Below, in pieces: positions 1 through 8,696 of a stretch of DNA of 61,507 nt. The notes under the pieces were generated by a model. It saw nothing but the letters and a program-made list of their open reading frames with translations, was not told the origin of the DNA and did not search any database. This stretch comes from CAZIQY01 sp964541605 (GTDB lineage: Bacteria; Desulfobacterota; Syntrophia; Syntrophales; UBA2185). Position 1 is the stretch's first letter; each line of letters opens with the position of its first letter. The position numbers and the translations under genes were made by a program. The stretch covers positions 1-61,507 of the forward strand of contig CAZIQY010000007.1 in assembly GCA_964541605.1 (NCBI GenBank). The letters run 5' to 3'.

Positions 1-362
1 GGAACCGTGAGGGACCGTCCGGAGGAAGCCGGAGTGCAAAGCTATGAGCCGACGAACAGAAACAGCATACAAGGCTGAGTCTCCGGGTAAGCCAGCACAA
101 CATGACAAAGCCCTGGATTCGGGAGATACGGTAAATGCTGCGGTTGCATAGTCACAGTTCACGTTCTTATCCGGGGAGCCCTGCCCGGTTGGCAACTCCC
201 CTTGGGGAGCGGCGCCCGTCATGGCAACATGCCGCGGAACCGGTCAGGAGTCAGCAGAGGCCATAGTAGGCGCGAGGAAACAAGCCCGGCGGAAAAGAAA
301 AAAACCCGGGAAAGACTTACCCCGCCGAAGGGCCGAACACAGAGAAGGGAAGAACATCTATT

Positions 363-1016
363 ATGAGCTCTCATGACATGATGAATCCGAGCGGCCATCG
401 CTTCGTCCACTACGCCGCCGACTTCATCGTGTTGGTGAAGAGCCGGCAAGCGGGAGAACGGGTCATGGGAAGCCTCAAACTCTTCCTTGAGTATAACCTC
501 AAACTCAGGATCAACCAGGATAAAAGCCGTGTCGTGCCGACAAATCAGGATGCCTTTCTTGGCTTCACTTTCCGTGGAACCAAAATACATTGGTCGGGAA
601 AAGCCTTCCGGGAATTTAAGCGAAGGGTCAAGAAGCTGACCGGTAGATCCTGGTTCGTCTCCATGGACTATCGGTACAAGAAGCTCACCGAATACCTCCA
701 CGGCTGGCTGAACTACTTCGGGATTTCGGAATATTACAGGCCGATTCCCGAAATAGACCACTGGCTGAGAAGGCGTTTGCGCATGTGCTATTTCAAACAG
801 TGGCGCTGGGCAAGAACCAAGGTGCGGGAACTTCGCAAACTGGGCACGTCGCTTCATGTGGCCATCTCAGTGGCCATCAGCCGTAAGGGGCCATGGCGTT
901 TGTCCCGGACGTTGGCAACGCAAACGGGCATGACCAACGATTGGCTCAAGGATCAAGGGCTTTTATCTGTCAAAGAACAGTGGGTGAATATCCACTACCC
1001 GGCTACGGCCCGGTAA
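363..1016 (+). pseudogene. ltrA: Group II intron reverse transcriptase/maturase, N-terminally deleted
   Basis: The 217-residue product is only the end of a protein that is normally about 420-600 residues. After about 13 unrelated residues it enters RT motif 5 at GHRFVHYAADFIVLVKS, where the catalytic YADD reads YAAD, so one of the two metal-binding aspartates is lost. RT motifs 6-7 and the maturase (X) domain follow, with SKNN-type basic helices and the typical WLNYFGISEYY. The upstream RT0-RT4 region is missing altogether. The deletion plus the D-to-A change make reverse transcription impossible; a maturase role is at best doubtful. The overlapping frame at 893-1282 is a shadow. Confidence 0.85.
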
Positions 1017-1021
1017 TCTCT

Positions 1022-1095
1022 GTGAACCGCCCGGTGCGGACCCGCATGCCGGGTGGTGTGGGGGCTGGGGGAGAAAAACCCCCGGCTACCCGATT
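1022..1095 (+). ncRNA. Group II intron domains V and VI
   Basis: Immediately after the maturase stop lies a hairpin with arms ACCGCCCGG (1026-1034) and CCGGGTGGT around a short GC-rich cap. Its size and position fit domain V, the catalytic core. It is followed by a G-rich/C-rich hairpin (GGGGGCTGGGGG ... CCCCCGGCTACCC, about 1059-1092) that fits domain VI, where the branch-point adenosine normally lies. Assignment is by position and fold; a covariance-model search would settle the limits. Confidence 0.65.
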
Positions 1096-1765
1096 GGCGC
1101 CGCGCGAATCAGTGCGCAGGCAACTGATCAGGCAGGAGATTCAGCTCCCATCTTTCATTCACACTGATCATAGCGCCAATAAAGAGCTGAAAAGCGGTGG
1201 ATTAGCTCCGCCGTTGCCGTCGCGCGCAACGCGGCGGCAACATAGTGTAGACCGACTATCGTCGGTATCTTATAACCGTTGACAGTTAAAAAATATTGCA
1301 AATCACCTTTGCATAAGATAGGTTAGATGTCAAAATAAAAGTATATTTAGTCAGTTAGTTAATGCCGAGTGTGGTGATGCACGATGAAGCTTTTGGATCA
1401 GGTCCGGGCTGTCCTCCGTAAGAAACACTATTCCCTCTAACCCCTATTCATTATCCAATGGCAAGGGATTCTGTTAAAAAAACTGCAACCGTGATTGAAC
1501 GAAATCTTAAAAATAGTTTGCAATTTTAAAAAGGTGAATGCCGGAGCTCCGGCATAGGATATCTATATGAATTCATTCAGCAATAAACGACGGCAAAAAA
1601 GTTTTGCGCTTTATGATAAATACTTAATAATAATGGAATCATAGAGAGGCCTTGGATAGGATCGACGTTTGACAATGACGTATGGCGGGATGACGGGCAT
1701 CCTTTCCCCCTCAAACCCTCCCGAAGAAAGGGGAGGATTGAGGTAAAAGGAAATTTGTTTGAACT
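1096..1765. other. Gene-free stretch with a perfect 18-bp palindrome
   Basis: No convincing gene is seen here. The stretch becomes AT-rich after 1280. It contains the perfect palindrome ATGCCGGAGCTCCGGCAT (1538-1555). It also contains an imperfect inverted repeat at 1709-1743 (CCTCAAACCCTCCC against GGGAGGATTGAGG) just beyond the end of the minus-strand acyl-CoA synthetase gene. The second could slow or end transcription of that gene but has no T-run, so I do not call it a terminator. Confidence 0.5.
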
Positions 1766-3673
1766 CTAACTTAACCTTGCCTTTGCATACCCCATTGAAA
1801 TCAGGGCATATTCCATTTCTTTCAGAACAGCTGGATCGTCTATGGTTGCAGGCACTGTGAACTCTTTGTTGTCTGCAATTTTTTGAATGGTGCCTCGTAA
1901 GGTTTTCCCGGAACGTGTCTTGGGGAGACGTTTCACAACGGTGGCTATCTTGAATGACGCTACAGGTCCGATGCGGTCTCTCACCATCTGGATAACTTCC
2001 TTAATAATCTCGTCACGATCGCGCGTGACCCCTGCTTTCAATACCACAAAACCAAGAGGGACCTGCCCTTTAAGATCATCCTCCACTCCGAGTACGGCAC
2101 ATTCCGCCACATCGGGATGAGAAGACAGAACCTCTTCCATTGCTCCGGTGGAAAGACGATGCCCTGCAACATTGATAACATCATCCGTACGGGACATAAC
2201 AGAAACGTAACCGTCTTCATCAATGAAGCCTGCATCGGCAGTCTTGTAATATCCCGGAAATTCCTCAAGATAGGCCTCAATAAAGCCGGCGTCGTTATTC
2301 CAGAGGGTGGGAAGTGATCCCGGGGGAAGGGGAAGCCGGACAACCAGGGCGCCCGTTTCATTGTGATTGATTTCCTTGCCCGCCTCATTGACAATCCGCA
2401 CATCCCAGCCCGGCGCCGGTTTCGTCGGTGAACCGGGCTTGACCGGGAAGTGGTGAAGCCCCATGCAGTTGGCACAGATCGCCCAGCCGGTTTCCGTCTG
2501 CCACCAGTGGTCAATCACCGGTTTACCAAGATTTTTTTCTGCCCATTGCAGGGTGTCGGGATCAGTCCTTTCACCGGCAAGGAATAGGCAATAAAAGTTT
2601 GACAGATCATAATTTTTCATCAGCTCGGCTTTGGGGTCCTCCCGCTTGATCGCCCGGAAAGCCGTGGGAGCGGTGAAGAGGGATCTGACGTTGTACTGGG
2701 AAATGACCCGCCAGAACGCCCCTGCGTCCGGCGTATCCACCGGCTTGCCTTCATAGAGGATGGTTGTGCAGCCTCTGAACAGGGGGCCGTAGACAATATA
2801 AGAATGACCCACGACCCAGCCCACGTCGGAGGCGGCCCAGTACACGTCGCCGGCATCCACATTGTAGATGTTTTTCATGCTCCATTTCAATGCGACCACA
2901 TGCCCCCCGTTGTCCCGTACAACACCCTTGGGCTGGGCGGTTGTGCCGGACGTGTAAAGAATATAAAGGGGATCCGTAGCCGCCACGGGAACGCAGTCAT
3001 GGGGTTTTGCCTTGGCCATGACATCGTTCCAGTCCAAGTCTCTTCCCGCAATCATCGCCGCCTTTTCCATGGGTCGCTGGTAGATGATGCAATATTCGGG
3101 TTTTGAGGTCGCCATTTCGATGGCCCCGTCCAGGAGCGGCTTGTAGCGGATGACATTCCTGACCTCAATACCGCAGGAGGCCGAAACGATTACCTTCGGC
3201 CTGGCGTCGTTGATGCGGGTTGCCAGTTCATTCGCTGCGAATCCTCCGAACACCACCGAATGGACTGCGCCGATGCGGGCGCAGGCAAGCATGGCAATGA
3301 CCGCCTCGGGAATCATGGGCATATAGATGATGACGCGGTCGCCCTTTTTCACGCCGAGACCGTCAAGCGCCCCGGCAAATCCGGCGACTTCGTCCCGTAA
3401 CTCCCTGTAGGTGAACGTCTTGATTGTGTTTGTGACGGGACTGTCATAAATCAGGGCAGCCTGGTTTCCTCTGCCGTTTTCAATGTGGACGTCGAGGGCA
3501 TTGTAACAGGTGTTGATCTCTCCCCCGACAAACCAGCGATAGAACGGCTTGTTGGAATCATCGAGGACCTTGTCCCATCTTTTGTACCAGTGGCAGTCTT
3601 CCGCCGCCTCGCCCCAGAAACCCTCGGGGTCCTGTATAGACCTTTGAAATGCTGTTTCATACGGATTACTCAT
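1766..3673 (-). CDS. prpE: Propionyl-/acetyl-CoA synthetase (PrpE-like)
   Basis: This 635-residue AMP-forming ligase activates a short-chain carboxylate (propionate or acetate) to its CoA thioester in the cytoplasm. It has the N-terminal ACS extension, the P-loop-like YTSGTTAQPKG, the DHWWQTETGW acyl-adenylate motif and the C-terminal catalytic lysine segment KTRSGKTLRG. The residues after the P-loop (VVRDNGGH) and the C-terminal lysine segment resemble PrpE/ACSS3 more than Acs, so propionate is the favoured substrate. The P-loop has Ala where Gly is usual. A strong ribosome site (AAGGAGGG) precedes the ATG. A gap of 221 bases separates it from the upstream fatty-acid operon on the same strand, so it may be transcribed separately while possibly supplying primer acyl groups. 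Confidence 0.9.
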   Translation of the reverse strand: MSNPYETAFQRSIQDPEGFWGEAAEDCHWYKRWDKVLDDSNKPFYRWFVGGEINTCYNALDVHIENGRGNQAALIYDSPVTNTIKTFTYRELRDEVAGFAGALDGLGVKKGDRVIIYMPMIPEAVIAMLACARIGAVHSVVFGGFAANELATRINDARPKVIVSASCGIEVRNVIRYKPLLDGAIEMATSKPEYCIIYQRPMEKAAMIAGRDLDWNDVMAKAKPHDCVPVAATDPLYILYTSGTTAQPKGVVRDNGGHVVALKWSMKNIYNVDAGDVYWAASDVGWVVGHSYIVYGPLFRGCTTILYEGKPVDTPDAGAFWRVISQYNVRSLFTAPTAFRAIKREDPKAELMKNYDLSNFYCLFLAGERTDPDTLQWAEKNLGKPVIDHWWQTETGWAICANCMGLHHFPVKPGSPTKPAPGWDVRIVNEAGKEINHNETGALVVRLPLPPGSLPTLWNNDAGFIEAYLEEFPGYYKTADAGFIDEDGYVSVMSRTDDVINVAGHRLSTGAMEEVLSSHPDVAECAVLGVEDDLKGQVPLGFVVLKAGVTRDRDEIIKEVIQMVRDRIGPVASFKIATVVKRLPKTRSGKTLRGTIQKIADNKEFTVPATIDDPAVLKEMEYALISMGYAKARLS

Positions 3674-3894
3674 GTTTTTCCCTCCTTAATGAAAAAGTTA
3701 ATCAAAAATTTCGTTTTCGTACGTTACTTTTCCCCTCCTTTCTTTTAATCAAGACGGGCGTCGTGCCCATGATGTAAGGCAATACAATCAAAGGGAAGCG
3801 TTTCCGTAACCCGTTCAGGCATACGGAAGAATATCCCCGAGTGCTTCACAGAATGATGAAATGACCTGTTATGTTGTCATCAGACAAAAAATGC

Positions 3895-4620
3895 CTAATG
3901 CTGAAGGCCACATTGCTTGATCGTGCCATTCTCCCAAGGAGCGGCACATGTACTTCCGAATACAGTAAAGGCGTAGGCGGCAAATCGACCGTCATGGCTC
4001 AGGCTGATGTCAATGTCGGATTGCCTGCCGTTTATATAGACAAGGGGAGGTCCCAGACCCCGTGGACATTTTTCCCTTCTGATTTCAATATCTTTCGTAT
4101 CCTGATCAACATATGCCGAAAGATGTTTCTTCAAAGCGTTGCGTACACAAATCGATTCATAATCCGGTGAAGATTGGGGAACAGGACCGATATTGTCTGT
4201 ATGCCATACAACAGAGTCTATGGCTTTTGCCGAATCCGCGGTTCCGGTGCAGTGTATGTAATCACGCGTCATGAAAACCCTGATATGAACCCTGCCGTTT
4301 GGCGTGTCAACGCATCCGTCAAAAGAGGATTTTCCGTTGAAAAGACATTCCTCCCCGTCGGAATCCCGGTCCTGGAAAAGGCTCACTTCGTACAATCGGG
4401 GTGATGAAGAGACGCCGGGATCATCTTTACAGATAATCTTGTATGCCGTCTCCTTGCCTGCCCAGAGAGCCCATAGAACCGTATCCGGATGGGGAGAGTT
4501 AAAAATCTGCCTCTGCTCATTGGGAGTGAAAACGCGGTTTACGAATCGCGTATTCAGGCTCTTTCCCCTGTTGTTCGGATCGTTCAGATCCACTATGTCG
4601 TTGCCGATGTGAAGAAAAAT
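3895..4620 (-). CDS. 4'-phosphopantetheinyl transferase (holo-ACP synthase type)
   Basis: The protein loads phosphopantetheine from CoA onto the serine of an acyl carrier protein, most likely the ACP of the same operon. It has a GNDIVDL motif at the N-terminus, whose Asp is a metal ligand in AcpS-like enzymes, a central WALWAGKETAYK (the W..KE motif) and IDISLSHDGRFAAYAF near the end. The first conventional start in frame is a GTG at 4593, but that would remove GNDI. Upstream, the frame stays open to 4638 without ATG, GTG or TTG. An ATT at 4620-4618 has GGAGGA five bases before it (4631-4626), giving a product that begins (M)FLHIGNDIVDL. I therefore place the start there; a one-base indel is the alternative. 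It overlaps the acyltransferase gene by about 104 bases. Confidence 0.75.
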   Translation of the reverse strand: MFLHIGNDIVDLNDPNNRGKSLNTRFVNRVFTPNEQRQIFNSPHPDTVLWALWAGKETAYKIICKDDPGVSSSPRLYEVSLFQDRDSDGEECLFNGKSSFDGCVDTPNGRVHIRVFMTRDYIHCTGTADSAKAIDSVVWHTDNIGPVPQSSPDYESICVRNALKKHLSAYVDQDTKDIEIRREKCPRGLGPPLVYINGRQSDIDISLSHDGRFAAYAFTVFGSTCAAPWENGTIKQCGLQH

Positions 4621-5341
4621 AGTCTTCCTCCATGTGAGCTAAATGTTTGACAATTTGCTCTGCGTAATAGCGTTGGGCCTTGAGGCCGTTTTGTTCGGTT
4701 AGCTGTGGCTGAAATACATCCACCTTCACGGTAAAATGTTCACCGAATTTCGGGATCGTACTATACGTATGCTGGCCATCCCCGCGGAGATAGATGCACA
4801 TCACCCTGCAATTCTCAAAATCCTTGACGAAGCGTCCCACGCCGTAGGAAAAGCTCTCCGTATTTATTCTGCCGGTCCGGGAACGTCCTCCCTCCGGGAA
4901 AATCTGCAGAAACTGTTTCCCCTTCAGAATGCCGGTACATTTTTCAAGGGTTTTTTTCATTTCGTCACGGTCACCGCCGCGATTGACAGGAATGCACTTG
5001 GCCAGATAGCAAATGACCGTCAAAAAGATGTTGCGTTGAAAATTCTTTCTCTCCGGCAGGTTCCAGGGAATCAACCGGAATTGCGTGAAGTGTCCAAACA
5101 GGGACAGCATCACATACGTAAGAATCGCTGAATCGATCATGGTCAGATGATTGGCGCAGATGATCCACGGGCCCTCGTGGTTTTTGAAATGACGGGAGAC
5201 GTCTTCTCTGATCTTTTTCAGATCCCGGACCCGGTAGCCCATCAGCCGGATGGCTGCAAAGTAAAGCGGACCGATGATAAAAACACCGATCTGGCCGATG
5301 ACATGTTGTACCAGCAAAGATCCCCGCAATCTCATATTCAT
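4517..5341 (-). CDS. Lysophospholipid/1-acylglycerol-3-phosphate acyltransferase (PlsC-like)
   Basis: This 274-residue membrane-associated acyltransferase has a hydrophobic N-terminal segment (residues 8-30), the catalytic HX4D motif at H65-D70 (NHLTMIDS) and the glycerophosphate-binding FPEGGRSR at 148-155. By analogy with other dedicated lipid operons it probably moves the acyl chain assembled on the operon's ACP onto a glycerol or other alcohol acceptor. It starts 8 bases after the ACP stop. Its last ~35 residues (basic and polar) are encoded where the phosphopantetheinyl transferase gene overlaps and probably lie outside the fold. The acceptor is unknown. Confidence 0.85.
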   Translation of the reverse strand: MNMRLRGSLLVQHVIGQIGVFIIGPLYFAAIRLMGYRVRDLKKIREDVSRHFKNHEGPWIICANHLTMIDSAILTYVMLSLFGHFTQFRLIPWNLPERKNFQRNIFLTVICYLAKCIPVNRGGDRDEMKKTLEKCTGILKGKQFLQIFPEGGRSRTGRINTESFSYGVGRFVKDFENCRVMCIYLRGDGQHTYSTIPKFGEHFTVKVDVFQPQLTEQNGLKAQRYYAEQIVKHLAHMEEDYFSSHRQRHSGSERSEQQGKEPEYAIRKPRFHSQ

Positions 5342-5349
5342 TACCTGTT

Positions 5350-5598
5350 TTATTCCAGTTTGGTCTTAATGATGGAGACGGCGTCGCCGATTGTACCAAT
5401 CTTGTCCGCCTCGTCGTCTTCTACGGCGATGCCGAAAACATCCTCACACTTGATGATGACATCCACCAGCCTTGCCGAATTTACCTTCAGGTCATTCAGG
5501 ATGTGGGTGTCCATCGTCGCCTTGTCCAGGAGACTCGGGTCCTTCGTGTAAGCTTTGAGAATTTCTACCATTTTACTAAAAATACTTTGTTCATCCAT
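5350..5598 (-). CDS. Acyl carrier protein, dedicated
   Basis: This 82-residue acidic four-helix carrier matches ACP length. The phosphopantetheine serine is S41 in LKVNSARLVDVI, where the usual DSL reads NSA. The following helix (ECEDVFGI-like) and the acidic C-terminal helix are normal. It lies 2 bases downstream of the KAS II gene and is co-transcribed with its own modifying enzyme (3895-4620). This suggests a carrier reserved for one product rather than for general lipid synthesis. Confidence 0.88.
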   Translation of the reverse strand: MDEQSIFSKMVEILKAYTKDPSLLDKATMDTHILNDLKVNSARLVDVIIKCEDVFGIAVEDDEADKIGTIGDAVSIIKTKLE

Positions 5599-5600
5599 TG

Positions 5601-6902
5601 TTATAAAACTCCTTGCTGATTATTATTTCCCCATTTTTTGAATATCAAACAACTGTTCACATCGCCGAAGCCGAAACCGGCCTTGGCGATGGTTTTTAAC
5701 TCAGGATAGTCCATGCATTTCTGCGGGATTTTGTCTTTAAATTCCGTGATATCGGGGTGGATATCCTCGCAATTAACGGACGGGTGGAGGAATTTCTTGT
5801 ACAGTTGCAGAACGACGGCAACAGATTCGATTGCCCCGGCAGCACCCAGGCAGTGGCCGATCAGTGATTTTGTGGAGTTGATATAGGGGAAATCCCCCGG
5901 GGTGCGTTCTAACGCCGCCATCCAGTTTTTTACCTCCCCAGGATCGGCAAAGGTTGCCGTCAGATGGCCGTTGATGGCGTCGATTTCTCCAGGCGTAATA
6001 CCGGCGTCGGATATGGCAGCCCGAATGCAGCGTCTGACGCCCTCGGGATTCGGTGCGGTGATGGAACCGCCCATGCGGTGCCCCCCGCAATTCACGGCGC
6101 CGCCGAGGACTTCCGCATAGATCCGGGCGCCCCGCTCCAGGGCGCACTCCAGATCTTCAACGACCAGGACTGCGGCCCCCGACCCGGGGACAAAACCGCT
6201 TGCTGTAGCGCTCAAGGGCCGTGACGCCGTTTCCGGTTGATCATTGAATTTACGGCAGATGACCCGCATGGCGTCAAATCCGGCCCAGATGTAGGGGGAC
6301 GCCCCCTCAGATCCGCCGGCCAGCACGCGTTTGGCAAGCCCCATGCGTATTCTCCACAGCGCTTCAATAACAGCCTCGTTCCCTGTGCTGCAGGCGGATG
6401 AGTTTGACGTCACCTGATTTCCCAATGCCAAAAGACCGGCAATACGGGCGCTGGTTCCGCTGTTCATCACCTGCTCGACGATGCGGCTACCCATGCGGCG
6501 AACCTTGCCGTCATTTACCATGGGAACCACGGTCTTTGCGATGGTATCCATACCGCCGATGCCGGAGCCGACGATCACGCCCGTGTCCCAGTCCACGCAA
6601 TCATCTTCAGCGTCAGGCACGGTAAAACCGGCGTCGGTCCAGGCATCTACGGCAGAGACGGACGCATATCCGATATTGTCGTTTAAGGACATCAGTTTTT
6701 CGTGATCAAAGTAACTGTTACGGATTCTCTCAAAGTCTTGGGGTATGCCGCCGATCTGACAGGCAAAGTTCAATTCCTGCAACTCGGGAATAAAACGGAT
6801 TCCCGAGCGGCCTTCCCGCAGGGCCTCTTCAAAATGATCCAGGCCATGAGCATTTGGGGCTGTTACCCCCATTCCTGTTATAACCACTCTTCTCTTTTGC
6901 AC
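5601..6902 (-). CDS. Beta-ketoacyl-ACP synthase II-type (FabF-like)
   Basis: This is a 433-residue condensing enzyme that extends an acyl chain by decarboxylative condensation with malonyl-ACP. The Cys-His-His triad is visible as C171 (SSACSTG), H313 (NGHLTATFADPG, where FabF usually has NAHGTST) and H350 (KSLIGHCLGAAG). The changed surroundings of H313 place it outside housekeeping FabF and nearer to specialised ketosynthases. There is no chain-length-factor partner. It is separated by 6 bases from the FabZ-like gene and 2 from the ACP gene. Confidence 0.9.
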   Translation of the reverse strand: MQKRRVVITGMGVTAPNAHGLDHFEEALREGRSGIRFIPELQELNFACQIGGIPQDFERIRNSYFDHEKLMSLNDNIGYASVSAVDAWTDAGFTVPDAEDDCVDWDTGVIVGSGIGGMDTIAKTVVPMVNDGKVRRMGSRIVEQVMNSGTSARIAGLLALGNQVTSNSSACSTGNEAVIEALWRIRMGLAKRVLAGGSEGASPYIWAGFDAMRVICRKFNDQPETASRPLSATASGFVPGSGAAVLVVEDLECALERGARIYAEVLGGAVNCGGHRMGGSITAPNPEGVRRCIRAAISDAGITPGEIDAINGHLTATFADPGEVKNWMAALERTPGDFPYINSTKSLIGHCLGAAGAIESVAVVLQLYKKFLHPSVNCEDIHPDITEFKDKIPQKCMDYPELKTIAKAGFGFGDVNSCLIFKKWGNNNQQGVL

Positions 6903-6908
6903 GTTAAA

Positions 6909-7385
6909 TCAACCCTCCAAAAAAATTCCCATACCGGCCAGGATGCCGCTGCTGACCGTTTCTCCGTTTTCTCTTTCCATGGAAACCTTCGATTTCAGAT
7001 TTCCCATGCGGAAGTATATTTTTTGACCCCGGATGATGACCTGTTCGCCCGGTTGCACCATCCCGGTAAATTCCACACCCTCAACAAGGGTGAACAGCGT
7101 AATCAAACCTTTTGTTTTTTCATCTGTTGCACGAGGCTGCATCATCTTCAGATAAAGACCGAAGGCAACCACCCCGGTCTGGGCCATGGTCTCGATGAGA
7201 ATGACGCCCGGCGTGATCGGCCTGCCGGGGAAATGGCCCCGGTAAAAATATTCATCTTCACGAAACCGGTAAGCGCCCACGATATGTTCTTCATCCAGTT
7301 CTAGAATGTCATCGATAAATCGAAAGGGATATTGCTGGGGAACACTGTTTAATGTCTGATCCATCGTTTCACGATCAGCCGCCAT
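6909..7385 (-). CDS. 3-hydroxyacyl-ACP dehydratase, FabZ-like hotdog protein
   Basis: The 158-residue single hotdog fold carries the FabZ catalytic pair H51 and E65 in GHFPGRPITPGVILIETMAQ, with the spacing (14) of E. coli FabZ. It should dehydrate 3-hydroxyacyl-ACP to the trans-2-enoyl form. It overlaps the 3' end of the FabG gene by 11 bases, pointing to translational coupling. An in-frame ATG at 7364 is an alternative start. A second dehydratase of the FabA type lies in the same operon. Confidence 0.87.
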   Translation of the reverse strand: MAADRETMDQTLNSVPQQYPFRFIDDILELDEEHIVGAYRFREDEYFYRGHFPGRPITPGVILIETMAQTGVVAFGLYLKMMQPRATDEKTKGLITLFTLVEGVEFTGMVQPGEQVIIRGQKIYFRMGNLKSKVSMERENGETVSSGILAGMGIFLEG

Positions 7386-8103
7386 AAAGGCCCCCGTTCA
7401 CATGGATGACGCTGCCGGTGATGTAGGAACCCCGTGTGGCGAGGAAAGAAACCACATCGGCCACTTCCTCGGGACGTCCCGTGCGACCTAAAGTAACATT
7501 TTCAAGAATTCTTGTACGAATCTCATCCGGAAGATCGTGCGTCATTTCCGTATCGATAAAACCGGGAGCGACGGAATTCACAAGAATATTCCGCCCCGCC
7601 AGTTCCTTGGACAGCGATTTCGTAAAGGCGTCAAGGGCTGCCTTTTCCATGGTGTAGGGAATCTGGCCGGCGTTTCCCGTGTATCCTACAACACTGGATA
7701 TATTGATGATGCGACCGCTTCCCTGACGCAGCATGAACAGCCTGATGATCCGTTTCGTCAGGTACCACAGTCCCCGCATCACAGATCGCTGGGCATCGAA
7801 CTGATCGATTTTCATGCTGTGGATGTCCGCATTAAGCGAAATACCGGCGTTATTTACCAGCACATCCACGCGGCCTGCCGATTCTTTTACTCGATTTACA
7901 AGGGCATCAACCTGATTGATATCGGAGATGTCCGCCTGAAGAAGAAATCCGTCTCCGATTTCGGAAAGGACGGTCTTTGCCTTATCCTGGCTGCTCCGGT
8001 AATGGACGCCTACCCTGAATCCTTCTTTAGAGAGAAACCGGCAGCATGCAGCGCCGATCCCGGTTCCGGCGCCGGTTACAACGGCAACAGGTTTTTCGCT
8101 CAT
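7375..8103 (-). CDS. fabG: 3-oxoacyl-ACP reductase (FabG, SDR family)
   Basis: This 242-residue short-chain dehydrogenase has the Rossmann TGAGTGIGAA at 10-19, NNAG at 84-87, and the catalytic S137, Y150 and K154 (YTMEK). The C-terminus closes with FLATRGSYITGSVIHVNGGL, typical of FabG. It reduces the 3-ketoacyl-ACP made by the neighbouring ketosynthases, probably with NADPH. Its start overlaps the stop of the FabA-like gene by 4 bases (ATGA), so the two are coupled. Confidence 0.92.
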   Translation of the reverse strand: MSEKPVAVVTGAGTGIGAACCRFLSKEGFRVGVHYRSSQDKAKTVLSEIGDGFLLQADISDINQVDALVNRVKESAGRVDVLVNNAGISLNADIHSMKIDQFDAQRSVMRGLWYLTKRIIRLFMLRQGSGRIINISSVVGYTGNAGQIPYTMEKAALDAFTKSLSKELAGRNILVNSVAPGFIDTEMTHDLPDEIRTRILENVTLGRTGRPEEVADVVSFLATRGSYITGSVIHVNGGLYGG

Positions 8104-8696
8104 GAACCGCTCCTCATGATTCCGCCGACGGAATGCACGGATCGTTTCGGATAGTCGGGGTAAACGATTCCCCGAAAAACACCGGTACGCGCATCTTTGA
8201 TCTGGGTGATCAATTCATTGTCCACATAGACATTGCCGTCTGCTATGACCAGCGACGCCCCTGATTCCTTCAGATGGGCAAATCGCCTTATCTCGATTTC
8301 ATAACGGACGCACTTGTTAAAAGGCCTGATCTGGCCGTTGAAGGAAACCTCGCCGCAACCCAGAGCTCTTCCGGCGCCAAGAGCGCCCCGCCAGACGCAG
8401 TAAAAACCCAGTAGTTGCCAGACCGCATCGACGCAGAGACAACCCGGCTGGACAGGATCTCCCGGCATATGACATTGAAAGTACCAGGCGTCGAGTTTGA
8501 TGTCCTGTTCCGCCACGATGGAGCCCTGTCTCCCATTGCTCTTAATGGACAAGACACGGTCCACCATAAGAAAGGGAGGCGCCGGCAGGCGGGCGTCGAA
8601 ATCAACAGGAGGGTCATTCACCAGGCTTCCATAGGAAAATGCGAGGATCTCTTCCAGTCCGAAGTGCTGTCGTTCCCTGAATTCCATGTATTTCAT
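8100..8696 (-). CDS. FabA-like 3-hydroxyacyl-ACP dehydratase (possible isomerase)
   Basis: This 198-residue protein has the FabA signature PFLMVDRV and the active-site stretch CHMPGDPVQPGCLCVDAVWQ, with H76 and D90 spaced as in E. coli FabA (H70/D84). FabA enzymes dehydrate 3-hydroxyacyl-ACP and can isomerise trans-2 to cis-3 double bonds. Having both a FabA-type and a FabZ-type enzyme in one operon suggests that double bonds are retained in the product. The start overlaps the KAS III stop by 4 bases. Confidence 0.88.
   Translation of the reverse strand: MKYMEFRERQHFGLEEILAFSYGSLVNDPPVDFDARLPAPPFLMVDRVLSIKSNGRQGSIVAEQDIKLDAWYFQCHMPGDPVQPGCLCVDAVWQLLGFYCVWRGALGAGRALGCGEVSFNGQIRPFNKCVRYEIEIRRFAHLKESGASLVIADGNVYVDNELITQIKDARTGVFRGIVYPDYPKRSVHSVGGIMRSGS

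Larger units (their letters stand above)
1..1095 (+). mobile_element. Group II intron remnant (3' part, 5' end outside the window)
   Basis: The first 360 bases are GC-rich, structured and non-coding. They carry the signature stretch around 240-275 (AGGAGTCAGCAGAGGCCATA) that is familiar from bacterial group II intron RNA upstream of the reverse transcriptase. A reverse transcriptase/maturase remnant follows at 363-1016, then domain V/VI-like hairpins at 1022-1095. The intron start is not in the window. The protein has lost most of its catalytic half, so the element is probably immobile, although the RNA could still splice if a maturase acts in trans. The exact 3' splice boundary (near 1090-1095) is inferred from the end of the last hairpin. 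Confidence 0.85.

Noticed and set aside
893..1282. 129-codon frame over the intron end
   Set aside because: It runs through the domain V/VI hairpins in a different frame from the maturase and has no family similarity or ribosome site.
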